A DNA stretch of 64,000 nt from Catonia carolina (GCA_035578175.1 JAQMRL010000005.1:59005722-59069721); one strand, 5' to 3'; positions 1 through 11,029 are shown, counted from the stretch's first letter. The notes: generated by a model from the letters alone, not told the origin. A program made the numbers and translations.

Positions 1-326
1 AGTAAAGCATCTCAGTGTTAGAACATCTTTCTGATTCACCAGATCTTGCACCATGTGACTTCTACCTGTTCCCTAAGGTGAAATCTGCATTAAAAGGGAC
101 AAGATTCGAGTCTGTGGAAGCTGTAAAAGAGAAAGCGGCTTGTGTCCTGAAGGAGCTGACAGAAGATGACTTCCAGCAGAGTTTCCAACATGGAAAATTC
201 GCATGGAGCAATGCAGGGATAGAGAAGGAGTGTAGGCTATATTTAAGGTGACAATAAGTGATTATGTTAAAATAAAAATTAAATTTTTTACGTCAGTCTC
301 GTTATTTAATAGTCACACCTCGTACA
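1..326 (+). mobile_element. mariner transposon, 3' end (cut by window edge)
   Basis: This is the 3' end of a mariner-family transposon, whose transposase cuts and pastes DNA at TA sites. The reading frame shows the third catalytic aspartate block (DLAPCDFYLFP) and then the C-terminal tail up to about 251. A codon that reads Tyr in the related copy near 4620 is TAA here (positions 3-5), and the tail has lost its usual spelling after 'FQHGKF', so it cannot encode active enzyme. The terminal inverted repeat lies at about 290-326 and ends in CACACCTCGTA. It matches both ends of the mariner at 4001-4938, so they are one family. The 5' two thirds lie outside the window. Confidence 0.88.
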
Positions 327-689
327 ATATACAATTTCTTAGAAATGAAGGTAAACTATACAAAAACAACTTATCTATATAAATAAAATTGTGGTTTTGT
401 CTGTACAATTTTTGAAGTCGTGTATAAGTTTTGTACGCACGTACCAAGAGGAGTTAGTGATAATCCTGTGTACCTTAGATTGCCTGCCTGTATATGAGAC
501 AAATTATTATTAGCAGTTGAACCATGTATTTAACAAGCATATGAGCAAATAGGCTTTAAAAGATACTTGTAGTCAGAAAATCTTTGTTTTATTGGTACAT
601 AAGTAGGTTTTCGAATAACACCTTACAAAAGTTTTGTTCTGGTAGTCAATGTTTGAGCTTGATGTGTTTTAACCAGGTGAAAATTCGGC
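327..689. other. unassigned AT-rich DNA
   Basis: No gene or recognisable repeat boundary is visible. The stretch starting near 378 (ATAAAATTGTGGTTTTGTCTG) has the look of a transposon edge but has no partner that I could identify. Confidence 0.4.
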
Positions 690-1095
690 TCCCCGGATGA
701 AAAACCTTTTTTTAAAAGATTGCAGCTCTTTGCATTAAAGGGGAAAAGTGAATGTAATCAAAATTATAAAAAAAATAAAAACTTGACAACTTTTATTTAA
801 AGCTTGTTTTTCTATAGAGTATCGTCAATAAATAATTTTTCAAATTTTGTTAATATTGAATTCCGTAAAATATATTATGGGTTTTCAAAATGGGAATTTT
901 TGTAACATGGCTAAATCTTTTTTATAAAACAACGTTAAGAAATATGTCGTTCTGAATTTACAGTGTTATAAATTTTGGTAAAGGTACAGGTAATAATAGT
1001 TTTTGAAAATTAAAAGCTTTAGACTATTGTTCGAACATTATTCTTCTAACATTGGAAAGAGAAAGTTGTGTGAGTGTTTCATACTTGATTTTTAT
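690..1095 (+). repeat. REP-B dispersed repeat, right part
   Basis: This segment matches the right half of the longest REP-B copy (49305-50310). It has the 'AAAGATTGCAGC' block followed by 'GCATTAAAGG...AAAGTGAATGTAATCAAA', the 'CAACTTTTATTTAAAGC' block, and the terminal 'GTTGTGTGAGTGTTTCA' near 1062-1080. The left half is missing. It is noncoding and heavily diverged. Confidence 0.55.
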
Positions 1096-1239
1096 CATTT
1101 ATTTTTATTGCTTGTCAAGTGCAACCTCTAAATATTTGACTTTATTTGATTTTAAATTTCTGAGTTCTTTATGAAAAAAGGCGAACACGTATTCGCGATG
1201 AAACAAACACAAAAATGGCCCTTTTCTTGGCCATCAGAC

Positions 1240-1335
1240 TACCATTTATTTTTTCGTATTTTTCGGAAAAAATCCGGGTTATCCAAAATTCTGGAGAACC
1301 GTAGTTAATATAAATGGAATTTTACTGTATAAAAA
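1240..1335. mobile_element. pogo/Tigger-like terminal fragment
   Basis: Read on the minus strand, this is TACAGTAAAATTCCATTTA followed by sub-terminal motifs of the type 'GAATTTTGGATAACCCGGA'. That layout (CAGT start, then repeated ATCCGGATAA-like motifs) is typical of pogo/Tigger-group inverted ends. No matching opposite end is seen, so it is a solitary end. Confidence 0.45.
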
Positions 1336-1672
1336 ATTCTTGATCTATACAAAGGGGGAAAAAGCAAAAATAATTAAAAACATTATTAAGTATAAATATT
1401 GGAAAGTAGTAAAACACGCCGGGCAACATTACTACATGTTGTTAGTGCAGACTATCTAAGTAGTTGTTAGTAGATCTAACTAGTACTCCAGTGCAACTAC
1501 TGCAAGTAATATGCAGCAGGTTGACAACAACAAACTCACCATGGCTACTTAACACTTGGACAAGTTATTTAAATCGTACGAAATATCACAATGATTTTCT
1601 AACGAATCTTCTTACTGGTATTCCAAATCTTCTTATCTTATGTTCGTTAAAGCTTACCATAAACAGATACAG
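1336..1672. other. unassigned DNA
   Basis: AT-rich spacer between two pogo-like ends. The short open frames here have no recognisable protein character. Confidence 0.4.
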
Positions 1673-2196
1673 GACAACCTCGTTTATCTGGACTAACTGG
1701 GACCAAAGGTAATCCAGAGAATAGAAAATCCGGATAATAAGCAAAACAAATGCTTAAATAAACAGACTTACTGTTTATTACGGTAAATAAACTATGTAAT
1801 AAAATTATATAGAATTGTTTAAAATACATTAAAAAATATAAAAATATTTTTTCACATCATTTTGTAACAAAGAATTGGTCCACTGTCTTCTATTACAAAC
1901 ACGTGTGGCGTTTGAATGAAGTTTTAAACTATCATAGTCATGCAAATGCTTTATCATTAACAGTTTAGCTGGAGTGACACTTTAGTAAAGTGTTCTTAAA
2001 CTCGACAAAAAACATTTTATGTTTCTATGCAGGAACTGTAAATTTAATAAAAATAAAAAGAGAATGTTTGGCATACTTATAGTTACGTTCTTTCTTATAA
2101 TAGTTAAAAATGATTATCTATGTGAACATTAAAAAAAAAGTTTAAAAATCTGATCCGGAGATCCGGATCAACAAGGGCCGGATAAACGAGGGTGTA
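1673..2196. mobile_element. pogo/Tigger-like short non-autonomous element
   Basis: The left end (about 1673) reads AGGACAACCTCGTTTATCTG and the right end reads CGGATAAACGAGGGTGTATT. Their cores CCTCGTTTATC and GATAAACGAGG are inverted copies. Both ends carry extra CCGGAT motifs (near 1727 and 2150-2165). The interior holds no transposase, so this is a MITE-like derivative that would need a transposase supplied elsewhere. Exact TA duplications were not resolved. Confidence 0.6.
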
Positions 2197-2410
2197 TTTT
2201 ACGGTTAAGTGCTTTACAGGAATGCATACGCTTAAAGGTTTGGAGTGTACGCTTCTTTGTTGTAGAAAGAAGAGTTCTATAAGTACATCTATCGGTTTTT
2301 GAAATAAGATGTTTTAGCGAGTTCTTTTTAAAACTGCATCCAGGAGACTCAAAAAAAGAGATACGTCAAGATAAAACTGATAACCTAAATATTAACACTA
2401 TTTAAAATTT

Positions 2411-2745
2411 TTGTTTAGGTTAGCCGAAAGGCTAGTTAACTAAGTAAAACAAGGAATGAGGTGGTTTACCAATGCCTTCCTCACTGAGTGGATAGGTATT
2501 CTTATCATGATGCCAAGCCCTCTGAAAAGCATCTTCTTTCCACCCTGCAAATGACACCTTCACTTCATTTACCGTAGGTTCTGGCCATATTACGATGAAA
2601 TTCTTTATTCTGAGAGGATATAACTCTGACTAGCGTCTTTTACAATTCTACTTATTCTATTCTTAAACGCTTTAGCCGTATGGCTGACCATGTGGTAAGA
2701 AACAGAACTATTTTTTGAAGCCCTGGAACAATCGGAGCATCGTAG
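2411..2745 (-). mobile_element. SINE-A copy
   Basis: Minus-strand copy of the ~392-bp SINE-A repeat. It begins GTTTAGGTTAGCCGAAAGGC and runs through the block 'TGCCTTCCTCACTGAGTGG' to the 'GAAACAGAACTATTTTTTGA' block. A short deletion removes the sequence after 'GGCTAGTT'. With the plus-strand copy at 2846 it makes a head-to-head inverted pair separated by about 100 bp. Confidence 0.85.
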
Positions 2746-2845
2746 CTCCCAAACGAATAAACCTATTTTGATTTAGTTTATTGTTTGAAATGTGACTTGA
2801 TCGAGAGTGTTCTCGGTTATAAAAAAACAAAAATAAACTAAAAAA

Positions 2846-3147
2846 TAGTCAGTCACATATATGACTGAAGCATTTAACAACAAAAGAGGTAGAGGTGTAA
2901 AATACACAAGTCAGAGTTATCTCCTCTCGAGAGTAATGAATTTCATTATTCAGTCAAACCCTGTAGTGAATGAAGTGACGGTGTCATTTGCAGGGTGAAA
3001 AGTAGATGCTTTTCGGAGGGCCAGGCATGCGGATAAGCATAGTTTTTCACTCAGTGAGGAAGGCAATGGTAAACCACCTCACTCCTCGTTTTACCTAATA
3101 AAGCCTCTAGAGGTTCAAACTAGCCTCTTCTGATGACCTTAACAACA
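2846..3147 (+). mobile_element. SINE-A copy, head-truncated
   Basis: Plus-strand SINE-A that starts inside the element at the 'GTCAG(C)CA...TATGACTGAAGC' block and ends at 'GATGACCTTAACAACA'. About 90 bp of the head is missing. The recurring ORF of this family is interrupted here. Confidence 0.85.
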
Positions 3148-3154
3148 CAAATTC

Positions 3155-3437
3155 GTTATCTGTAGTCTATTAATGGGTTAACTGTTTTGTCAAAATGTAT
3201 CCTCATTCTTATTGCTATTTAGATAATATTTACTCTTCATTATTTTAATTAATTTTTTTACCACTGCGGGATTTAATGCAGATGTCACTTTTTCCCTTGA
3301 CTTGTTTGTTTAGGTGCATATCTCATTTCGTAGATAACTTCGGAAACACATCATGAAATAAGACTTTTTTGTTAATGTAATTGTGAAATTAGTTGTTATG
3401 AATAGCATTATTATACAATAATTCGAAATGGTCAGAA

Positions 3438-3469
<32 letters not shown>

Positions 3470-4000
3470 CGTATAAAAAAGACTGTACAATCTATGATTA
3501 TCTATTAACTTAGTTAATTTATTTTTGTTAGTTTGTATGAATGGACAAAGAGTAAATTGTAAGTTGGCAAATGTTATTAGTTTAAAATGTGATATGAATA
3601 AATCTAATAAATTATGTATTGTGTAGTGCATAATAAATAGATTGTTTCTTGTTCATTATTCTAGTGGTTATGGCAATACAAATTCAATAATGTAATTATC
3701 TGATCCAATCCAACTGTGGACAGAATACATTTATTAATTCATTAATAATCTAGTGCCGTAGAAACAATTGAATTCGATCATTAAATGAATAACAATGAGG
3801 TTTATTGGTTTACTACACGCGTGCGCTCCTTTCGCCTTCCAAAATGATAAGTTACAAGTAACTACTGTCCGTTTATATATTATGTGCACTTGAGTTTAAT
3901 ACTTAATTGTATAAACTGAACCATCCGGCCGATTAAAGAAAGCAATATGTCGTATTCTAGATTACTTTTTTTAACAATAAATTTCTCAGAAAATTGTATA
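3155..4000. other. unassigned DNA with (AAT)n
   Basis: AT-rich spacer with no gene. It contains an AAT trinucleotide tract at about 3437-3466. The open frame across it on the minus strand is a product of the simple repeat (a leucine run), not a gene. Confidence 0.5.
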
Positions 4001-4938
4001 CGAGGTGTGGCTATTAAAAAACGAGACTGACGTTGTAAAATTTTATTTTAATTTTATACATAATCACTAATTGTCACCTTCAATATACACTCCTTCTCTA
4101 TCCCTACTACGCTCCGTGCGAATTTTCCATTGTTGGAAACAGTGCTGGATGTCATCTTTTGTCAGCTTCTTCAGGACACGTGCAGCTCAAAAATGTTTGA
4201 AATGAAGCTCGCAAAAATGTTTGTACTGACACATAGCACGCGATTGAAAATGATCCAAATTTTTTGGAAACGATAATAAAATGTGATGAAACGTGGTTTT
4301 TTACTTATGATCCGGAAACGAAGAGCCAATCCATGCACTGGAAGAACTGGAACTTCACCGAGAGCCAAAAAATCCCGAATGAGCAAGTCAAAATTTGAAG
4401 CAATGATGATTGTTTTTTTATATCCATGGGATTGCGTACCTTCACTGGATTCCTGAAGGTCAAAAAATTAATCAATATTACTAACTTGAGGAACTTTCTT
4501 AACTACGTCAAAGCGTAAGGAAAAACGCCCCGAAATGTGGAAGGACAAATCATGGGTTCTCCACCAAGACAATGCGCCAGCTCATTCCGCCTTGTCTTTT
4601 AAGAGGTTCCTAGCCAAGTATAGCATCTCAGTGTTAGAACATCCACCTTATTCATCAGATCTTGCACCATGACTTCTACCTGTTCCCGAAGATGAAATCT
4701 GCATTAAAAGGGACAATATGAGTCTGTGGAAGCTGTAAAAGATAAAGCGGCTCGTGTCCTGAAAAAGCTAACAGAAGATTACTTCCAGCACTGTTTCCAA
4801 CAATGGAAAATTTGCGTGGAGCGTTGTAGGGATAGAGAAGGAGTGTATATTGAAGGTGACAATAAGAGATTATGTATAAAATTAAAATAAATTTTTTTAC
4901 AACGTCAGTCTCGTTATTTAATAGTCACACCTCGTATA
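4001..4938. mobile_element. mariner with two inverted 3' ends
   Basis: The element starts with a mariner terminus (TACGAGGTGTGGC) and ends with CACACCTCGTA, flanked by TA. The first ~190 bp (4001 to about 4188) is the reverse complement of the last ~190 bp (about 4750-4938), including transposase C-terminal codons and 3' untranslated sequence. So the normal 5' end, its promoter and the N-terminal DNA-binding domain have been replaced by an inverted second 3' end. The rest, from about 4189, is sense-strand middle and end of the gene. The result resembles a foldback element with transposase remains in the loop. Confidence 0.85.
4189..4860 (+). pseudogene. mariner transposase remnant (middle and C-terminus)
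   Basis: Fragments of the DDD catalytic domain are readable in shifting frames. The first aspartate is in 'CDETWFFTYDPETK' (Asp codon 4284-4286) and the second in 'HQDNAPAHS' (Asp at about 4568-4570). The third block near 4655-4690 has lost bases, so the usual 'LAPCDFYLF' reads through a deletion. There are several stops and frameshifts and no N-terminal helix-turn-helix region. It is closest to the copy at the left window edge, which shares the blocks 'SVLEH' and 'KSALKGT'. It is dead as a gene. Confidence 0.82.
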
Positions 4939-5014
4939 AACAAGGATATTACTTGAGGTTAGCACAACGCTAAACTGTAAAATAAAACATTTTGACCACT
5001 TATTATAAAACAGT

Positions 5015-5412
5015 GTTGTGTTGCTTAGGTCAACAGCCGAAAGCTAGTTTGAACCTCCAGAGGTTTTACTTAGTAAAAACGAGGAATGAGAAGGTTTAGA
5101 ATTGCCTTCCTCACTGAGTTGAAAGAGTATCCTTAACAGCATGCCAGGCCCTCCAAAAAGCATCTACTTTCCACCCTGCATATGACACCTTCACTTCATT
5201 CACCACAGGGTCTGGCTGTATAGTGAAATTCAGTACTCTTAGATGAGATAACTCTGACTAGTGTATTTTACACCTGTACCTCTTCTGTTCTTAATAGTTC
5301 AGTCATATAATTGGCTGACTATGTGATAAGAAACAGAACTACTTTTTGTAGCCCTGGAACCAACAGATCGAGTGCAATTAATTTAACACTCCACCTCCCC
5401 GTTATGGGCATA
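5015..5412 (-). mobile_element. SINE-A copy with 11-bp TSD
   Basis: Nearly full-length SINE-A on the minus strand, from 'TTGCTTAGGTCAACAGCCG' to 'CCCGTTATGGGCA'. It is flanked by TATAAAACAGT at 5004-5014 and again at 5413-5423. The perfect 11-bp duplication shows insertion of a discrete unit by a target-primed mechanism of the LINE/SINE kind. Confidence 0.9.
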
Positions 5413-5442
5413 TATAAAACAGTATACTTTAAAAATTTATTT

Positions 5443-5860
5443 TATTAGTAACTCATCTGCATCCTCAACAAAAAACTCTCAATAATAAACCGCACTAACA
5501 AAATTAAACTAGCCCAAAAACTCATATGGTCATCATATAAAAAGAAATCGCTGTCCATAAAAGCCAATTTTCGCCATTACAATACGTTTTGAAACCCGAA
5601 GCCACTTACCCCTACGAAACTCTTTTCAGGTTGAACATCAAATCCACAACTGACAGTCCCCAAAAAACTGGTAGAGGATTATTAAGAACCATTCTTGGGT
5701 CTTTTTAGATTTCTGTATGCCACTATCAAATCCGAATTCCCTGAAGGGTTACACAATTCTCTCACTCCTGAGTCTAGCGCGCCAATTTGACTAGAAATAT
5801 TCCTGCGTAATGTCAACTCCCCTCCAATTTCATAGTTAGTTACTACACAGTCTACTACGA
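5443..5860 (+). pseudogene. non-LTR retrotransposon ORF2 C-terminal relic
   Basis: Broken plus-strand frames give the pattern of a LINE ORF2 region downstream of the reverse-transcriptase core: 'SLSIKA' remnants, then 'KPEATYPYETLFRLN' and 'GRGLLRTILGS'. Similar blocks (KTVV...YG.ETLFNLN) occur in the relic at 53.0-53.8 kb, so the two probably belong to related families. Several stops and a frameshift interrupt it. The 5' part and a clear 3' tail are missing. Confidence 0.6.
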
Positions 5861-6319
5861 ATTTTGTAGAGTTATTAAATAATATTCGGACGGAGGTAGA
5901 TGCTGCAGAGTTCCTTGAGGAAAGGGGGTTATTGTGTTAACACCCTTTGACTCTAGGGCACAGGACTATGTTTCAAAATTTTAAGACGAAATTCCAAGAT
6001 TCATAGGAATAGTATCCATAAAACAAATATTTCATTTAAATTAATAAAATTGAAATAAAGCATGTAAATATTAGTTGCAGTAGCAGAAAATAAAGCACTA
6101 AATTTTTCTACCCTCGAACTTGGGAGAACATAGGTAGATTAATTTTTTTAGCACGAGGTTAATATAAGTGAGTTCTTAGATTTTTACTCGTAGTTGTAAC
6201 TAAAGAAATGAAATTTGTATTGTAATGATTTTTGTAAAGTAATTTGGTAAAAATAGCCTTGTCATCTGCAAACTTTGAAGTCAGCCCAAAACGAAATTTA
6301 TAGTTTGTAATAGATATGG
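5861..6319. other. unassigned DNA
   Basis: No supported feature. AT-rich, with no long frame and no recognisable element end. Confidence 0.4.
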
Positions 6320-6440
6320 TTGCTCATAACAGGCAGGAGGATGTTAAACTATTTGCGATTGATCTGCTGGTTCCAGGGTTACAAATAATAGTTCTGTTTC
6401 TTATCAAATGGTCAGCCAATTATATGACAAGCATTTTACC
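6320..6440 (+). mobile_element. SINE-A head, split from its tail
   Basis: Head part of a plus-strand SINE-A ('CATAACAGGCAGGAGGATGT' through 'TATGACAAGCATTTTA'). The matching body resumes at 7270, so the two pieces were one copy before the 829-bp element at 6441-7269 inserted. Confidence 0.82.
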
Positions 6441-7269
6441 GTTGACTGCTGTGGACATATTTTTGTTTCTCAGTTCATATTGCCAGATACGCTATGAAAC
6501 ACATATCAGCGACTCGAATTTCATGTCGTTTTGATTTTATTTGGTATTAAAAGTTATGCTGATTCCAGCAATGACCTTAGCTTTTATCCAAGTTTTGTTC
6601 CAATCCGAGTTTACCCAAGTTTATTCGAGCGTTATTTAATTTTATATTCGGCATTGATTTTTGCACTTTTTTAAAATATATTTTGATATTTTTAATTCAA
6701 TTACAGTTACAATAATTATGTTTTCTTAAATTGACAGCATAATTATTTTGTAATAAAACTGATGTCTATACGAGTAGTTCTCCTTCTATTAAAAAATTAC
6801 TGGTCGCCTCCATTGTGTAGTGGTTAGTGCGCTAGCCTACCAAACGGAAGCTCTGACCAAACGGGGCTCGATTCCCGGCTTGGTTCTGGAAATTATTACG
6901 CGTCAAAACCCAACGTTTCATACCCCAAAGTAGTTGCTACGTACAAAAATATTGATGCTACTTACAATTAACTAAAAAAAATTCATAAGGGAAAGCACAG
7001 AGTATTTTTTGTTTTATTTTTGGTTATTTACAGGCTTTTCTAACTGATTACACTTTATTATTTGTAAATTCATTACGTTTAAAATTACGCATGACATAAA
7101 ACAAAAATTCTTATACCAATTAATGCGAGACACAAATTTTTATACTTTTTAAATTTTAATTAATTTTTTGTTACTAGTGATAGATTTTTCCTATACTATA
7201 AGTCTACAGCATGAAAATAAAAATAAAAATCTAGCATTTCTGCAAGACTAGATTCAAATAGCAGTCAAC
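6441..7269. mobile_element. short TIR element (GTTGACTGCT ends) inside SINE-A
   Basis: The left end is GTTGACTGCTGTGG (6441) and the right end is ATAGCAGTCAAC (ending 7269). The 10-bp ends are perfect inverted repeats. It splits a SINE-A exactly where other copies are continuous ('GCATTTAAGAACAGAAG'). The flanks TTTACC (6435) and TTAACC (7272) may be an imperfect target duplication, but a CTG lies between the right TIR and the flank. The interior has no transposase and contains a tRNA-headed SINE. I could not assign a superfamily. Confidence 0.6.
6800..6910 (+). mobile_element. SINE-T3 (tRNA-derived SINE) fragment
   Basis: The head is tRNA-like, with an A-box-like GTGTAGTGGTTAGTGCGC and a B-box-like GGGCTCGATTCCCGG. 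The spacing between the boxes suits a pol III promoter. The body 'GGTTCTGGAAATT' matches the minus-strand copy near 17.1 kb. No acceptor-stem pairing is preserved, so it is a SINE and not a working tRNA gene. Confidence 0.72.
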
Positions 7270-7517
7270 CTGTTAACCAACAGAAGAGGTAGAGGTGTAA
7301 AAGACACAAGTCAGAGTTATCTCCTCAGAGAGTAATGAATTTCATTATACACCCTGACCCTGTGGTGAATGAAGGTGTCATTTGTAGGGTGGAAAGTAGA
7401 TGTTTTTACAGAGGGCCGGGCAGGCTGATAAGCATACTTTTCCACATCAATTAGGCAATGTTAAACAACTCACTCCTCGTTTTACTAAGCCTCTAGAGGT
7501 TTAACCAGCCATTCGGA
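7270..7517 (+). mobile_element. SINE-A body and tail (continuation)
   Basis: Continues the copy begun at 6320: 'ACCAACAGAAGAGGTAGAGG' through 'CTCTAGAGGTTTAACCAGCC'. The last few bases of the consensus tail are lost. Small deletions break the recurring ORF. Confidence 0.85.
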
Positions 7518-8089
7518 CGCACTCTGATATGTGCAATAGATATGGTACCAAATTTAGTCAAAAATTTAAAAAAAACGTAATTTGACTAAAAGTTTGTTAG
7601 AAAGTTAAACAGTTTAATTGCTATTTAATAATCGTATTACATCTTCATGCCTCTAGGTGGTAAGCGGTACGGATATTTTGTAAAATGTTACACAATTTTC
7701 ATTGTAAGATCATAACCATAATACAAGCCCAAAACAAGATTTCTAGTAGACATAAAAATCTATTAAGGATAAACACAGATACTTAAAGTTAAAACATAAA
7801 AATTTCTGTAACATTATTTTTGAACATCAAAATCATTCCTGTAATGTATAACTACATGCATAATATAAATAACATAAAATAACTTCTAACGTATAATTAA
7901 GAAAATTAATGCTCTACAAAAATTACTTCCGTTAAAAAAAAATTGAGTCATTAAAATTTCTACTATTATACCATAATTCTTTACAGGGTGTCGAAGAAAG
8001 TATTATTTTCTTATTTTATGGTTTCCAACTACTAAGAAGCGCGGTAATTGATTATATTCTCACGCCTGATGTTTTCTCTTTTCCTTTGT
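7518..8089. other. unassigned DNA
   Basis: AT-rich, with no gene or element boundary that I can support. Confidence 0.4.
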
Positions 8090-8550
8090 TCTATATATAC
8101 GTAAAAAATAGAAAATGATAGTATTGGTTTTATGACGATTTTCCCAAATCGAGTTTTTACAGGAAATTCACGTTTTTAGGTTCCCTAATTAAAAGAAAAA
8201 TGTCTGAATATCGTATGAAGTTGAAACTGAAGTTACCATAAGGTTACCTAACACGAAAATTTTCATCAAATTTGGTCAACATGAAGTAGAAGTTGATTCA
8301 TGTAATTTTTCTACTCTTAACAGTTTTTTTAAAAACGGCTCGTACTATTTTGTTTAAAATCGTTTAATTAAAATTTTTTGTGCTCTACAAGTACCCTAAT
8401 AAGCGGTATGTCGGCTGAAATTCGTGGGATGCTGTGCTTTCATGGTAAAAGGTAGTTTTTTGAAGATAGCAGCCTAAATATAATTTTAGGGGAAAATTAA
8501 CAGAATTAAACTTATAGATAATTAAAAAACCTACAATTCAGCGACGATAA
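8090..8550 (+). repeat. REP-B dispersed repeat, left part
   Basis: Left half of REP-B, plus orientation. The blocks 'AAATCGAGTTTTTACAGG', 'TATCGTATGAAGTTGAAACT' and 'AAAAACGGCTCGTACTATTT' match those in the copies at 28.3 and 49.3 kb. It ends near 8550 and is followed by a minus-strand copy, making an inverted pair. Confidence 0.65.
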
Positions 8551-8654
8551 CGTCCGTTCGGCTTTTTTAACGACCTCATTGATCTGGGTTGTAGTGCAGT
8601 TAATCGTTAACCAATGAGCGTTGTCCAACTAAATTCAGCTGCGAGGGAAACGTT

Positions 8655-9445
8655 TAAATTTAACTAAAAAAAATCTGGTGTGAAACACTCACACAACTTT
8701 CTCTTGACAATGCAAATAATGACCAATATAACCTAATATTAGTAATAAAACATTAAAACTAAACAAAAACTAACCTCAACAAACATAACCTTATTTTAAT
8801 CATGAGTGAAAGACGCAAAATGAAAATCGACCTCAGTTTGGCTTAAAAATACGGAAAATCACTCTTTCACGCTAAACTAGGCTTTGTAGAGAAAATGCTT
8901 TAAATAAAAGTTGTAGATCTTTTAATTTTCTATGAATTTGTTATATATACAGTTTTGTCGTAAAATGCATACTAAGGCTGAAATCTTAAAAAATTGATTT
9001 TTTTTACACATTTTCGTGAAGAAAAAAACAGAAAATTGGTAATTACCGCTAAATTAAGCGTTATAAAAATAATGCTTGAAGTAAAAGTTGTAGGATTTTT
9101 AATTGTCTACAATTTTTAATATACATTTTTGCGCTAAAATTTATATTAAAGTTGCAAACTTAAAACAAACAATTTTTTACGAGAAAACAACCTCCCTAAG
9201 AATTTCAGCACAAATGGCGCCTACCCTATCTTGTAGAGCATAAAAATTTGGTAAATGAGGCGATTTTTAAAAAAATCGTAGGAGCCGTTTTTGAGAAAAT
9301 CGCAAAAAAGTGAAAAATTACACGAATATACTACTTCCGGTTGACCGATTTTGATGAAAATGTTCGAGTCGGGTCCTTTTGTGGTATCTAACTGAAGATT
9401 CAAGTTTGAACTTCGTATAATGTTCTGTTCTTGACATAGTTTGAT
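8655..9445 (-). repeat. REP-B dispersed repeat, nearly full
   Basis: Minus-strand REP-B from 'AAATCTGGTGTGAAACACTC' (8668) to 'TCTGTTCTTGACATAGTTTG' (about 9443). It holds the blocks seen at 49.3-50.3 kb in the same order, inverted. The minus-strand frame through 9221-9547 recurs in other copies as 'SCNFS' and 'QEQNIIR' type peptides, but it is not recognisable as a protein. Confidence 0.72.
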
Positions 9446-10530
9446 CGGGGGAGGACATTTTTGGCTCGGGGGAGGAGCAACCGCTGACCGGTAGCGGTAG
9501 GTACCGCTACCTACAGAATAGCAGCAGCCGCCGACGGAGGCAAACACTTTTTACCGCTGCCTCGAGGAGGAACAGTTGCTGGTGAAGCAAAGGTTGTCAT
9601 TATCTGCCTCACCTGGTATAAAGCAAAGTTTGTCTCTATCCATTCACGTTACGAAAAAAAACCTTTTAAATTTTGGATATACTGAAAAAAATTCACTGTA
9701 CAATTTTAAAATTTGTCCGTAATCATAAAATTTAATTTACTTTTGCCATTTTTGACGAATGTAAGAAATATTTTATATGAATAACCTATTACGAGTATAT
9801 TTTATTCCATTTCTATAGTAATTATTACAAAAATTAAAAAATTTTAAGGTTTTTAACGTTCACTTTTAACTTGCTACTTGTTCAGCGGACATTTTGGTAG
9901 TACTCCATACTTTTCTCAGATTTTCGTTGGGTATGTTCATTTATTCATTCTGTTATGTTAAAACAATGAATAAATAAATATCTATGCATTAAATTTGTAA
10001 TAAATAAATGAATAAATAAAATATGTTGATTCGGGCGATGATATCCGTTTTGGTTTTTCTCCTTAAAAAAGAAAATCTGTTATGTTCAAGTCTACTCCTA
10101 ATTCTTTGAGGCTTTGCCAAATATATTTTCTTACAACCGTGTTACAGGAAGAGAGTATTTCCAATGGAGGATTGAATTTGAGAGATCAAATAGTATAAAT
10201 TGTTTTTAATATGTTTACAGTATTTTATCTATCCCCATATTGGTTCGTTAGAGAGTGAAATTTATTGTTTTATCAAGGTAAAACATTTTTTTAAGATGAT
10301 CCATACTTTTTTGATACTTGGTAAACTAAATTTAATAAAAGTACAATAATATTGCAGCAGTTATTATAATGAAATTTATATTTCATGAGCTTTAAAGCAT
10401 TACATTATTAAAGAATAATCAGAGTTCGTTGCTATAATTTTTACTTAATTATGGACAAATTATAATCTAAGGTTATAATAAAAAGAAAAAATAATGATAG
10501 CATTTTTATAATTATTATTATATATTTTTA
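9446..10530. other. unassigned DNA with a GC-rich patch
   Basis: About 9445-9600 is GC-rich for this window and contains the imperfect palindrome GTAGCGGTAGGTACCGCTAC (9490-9509). It abuts the end of REP-B. The remainder is AT-rich with no supported gene. Confidence 0.45.
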
Positions 10531-10567
10531 CGCGCGCGCGTGCGTGTGTGTGTGTGTGTGCGCGTGT

Positions 10568-10599
<32 letters not shown>

Positions 10600-10610
10600 A
10601 TGAACGCACG
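10531..10610. repeat. (CG)n/(TG)n dinucleotide tract
   Basis: Alternating purine-pyrimidine microsatellite with CG at both edges and TG in the middle, about 80 bp. Such tracts can adopt Z-DNA. Confidence 0.9.
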
Positions 10611-11029
10611 CGCGTATGAGAGGGGGTGAGAGAGAGCACGACGGCTTTACAAAAGGAACTAGATTAGGCTTTTGTTATTAATAACAGTTATTTGATTAAA
10701 ATTATGACTGGAAATTAATAGTATAATAATTTTATCAACACCTTTTATGCTTACAAACTGGACGAGTAGAGAGAACGTTTTCTTTATTTCTCAATAATAG
10801 TGAAGTGAATAGGTTTCATGTGAATTAGTAGGTAGCGGAGAGTTTATTTAATTAGTATTCTTCTGAATGTAATGTAATCGTATATTTATTTTTTATGTGC
10901 ACTTCTAAAAAATAAATGTAGTCAACTAATAACACGTTTTATATTCGGTTTAGGTGTTTTAGGTCAGACAATTTTTGGCCTATAACAGTGATATTATGTC
11001 ATACCTTTTATTCTTAATTCTCTTTTGTT
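10611..11029. other. unassigned DNA
   Basis: No feature that I can support apart from a short GA-rich run at 10617-10640. Confidence 0.4.

Noticed and set aside
6316..6534. 72-codon open frame with a hydrophobic stretch
   Set aside because: It is SINE-A head running into the inserted TIR element.
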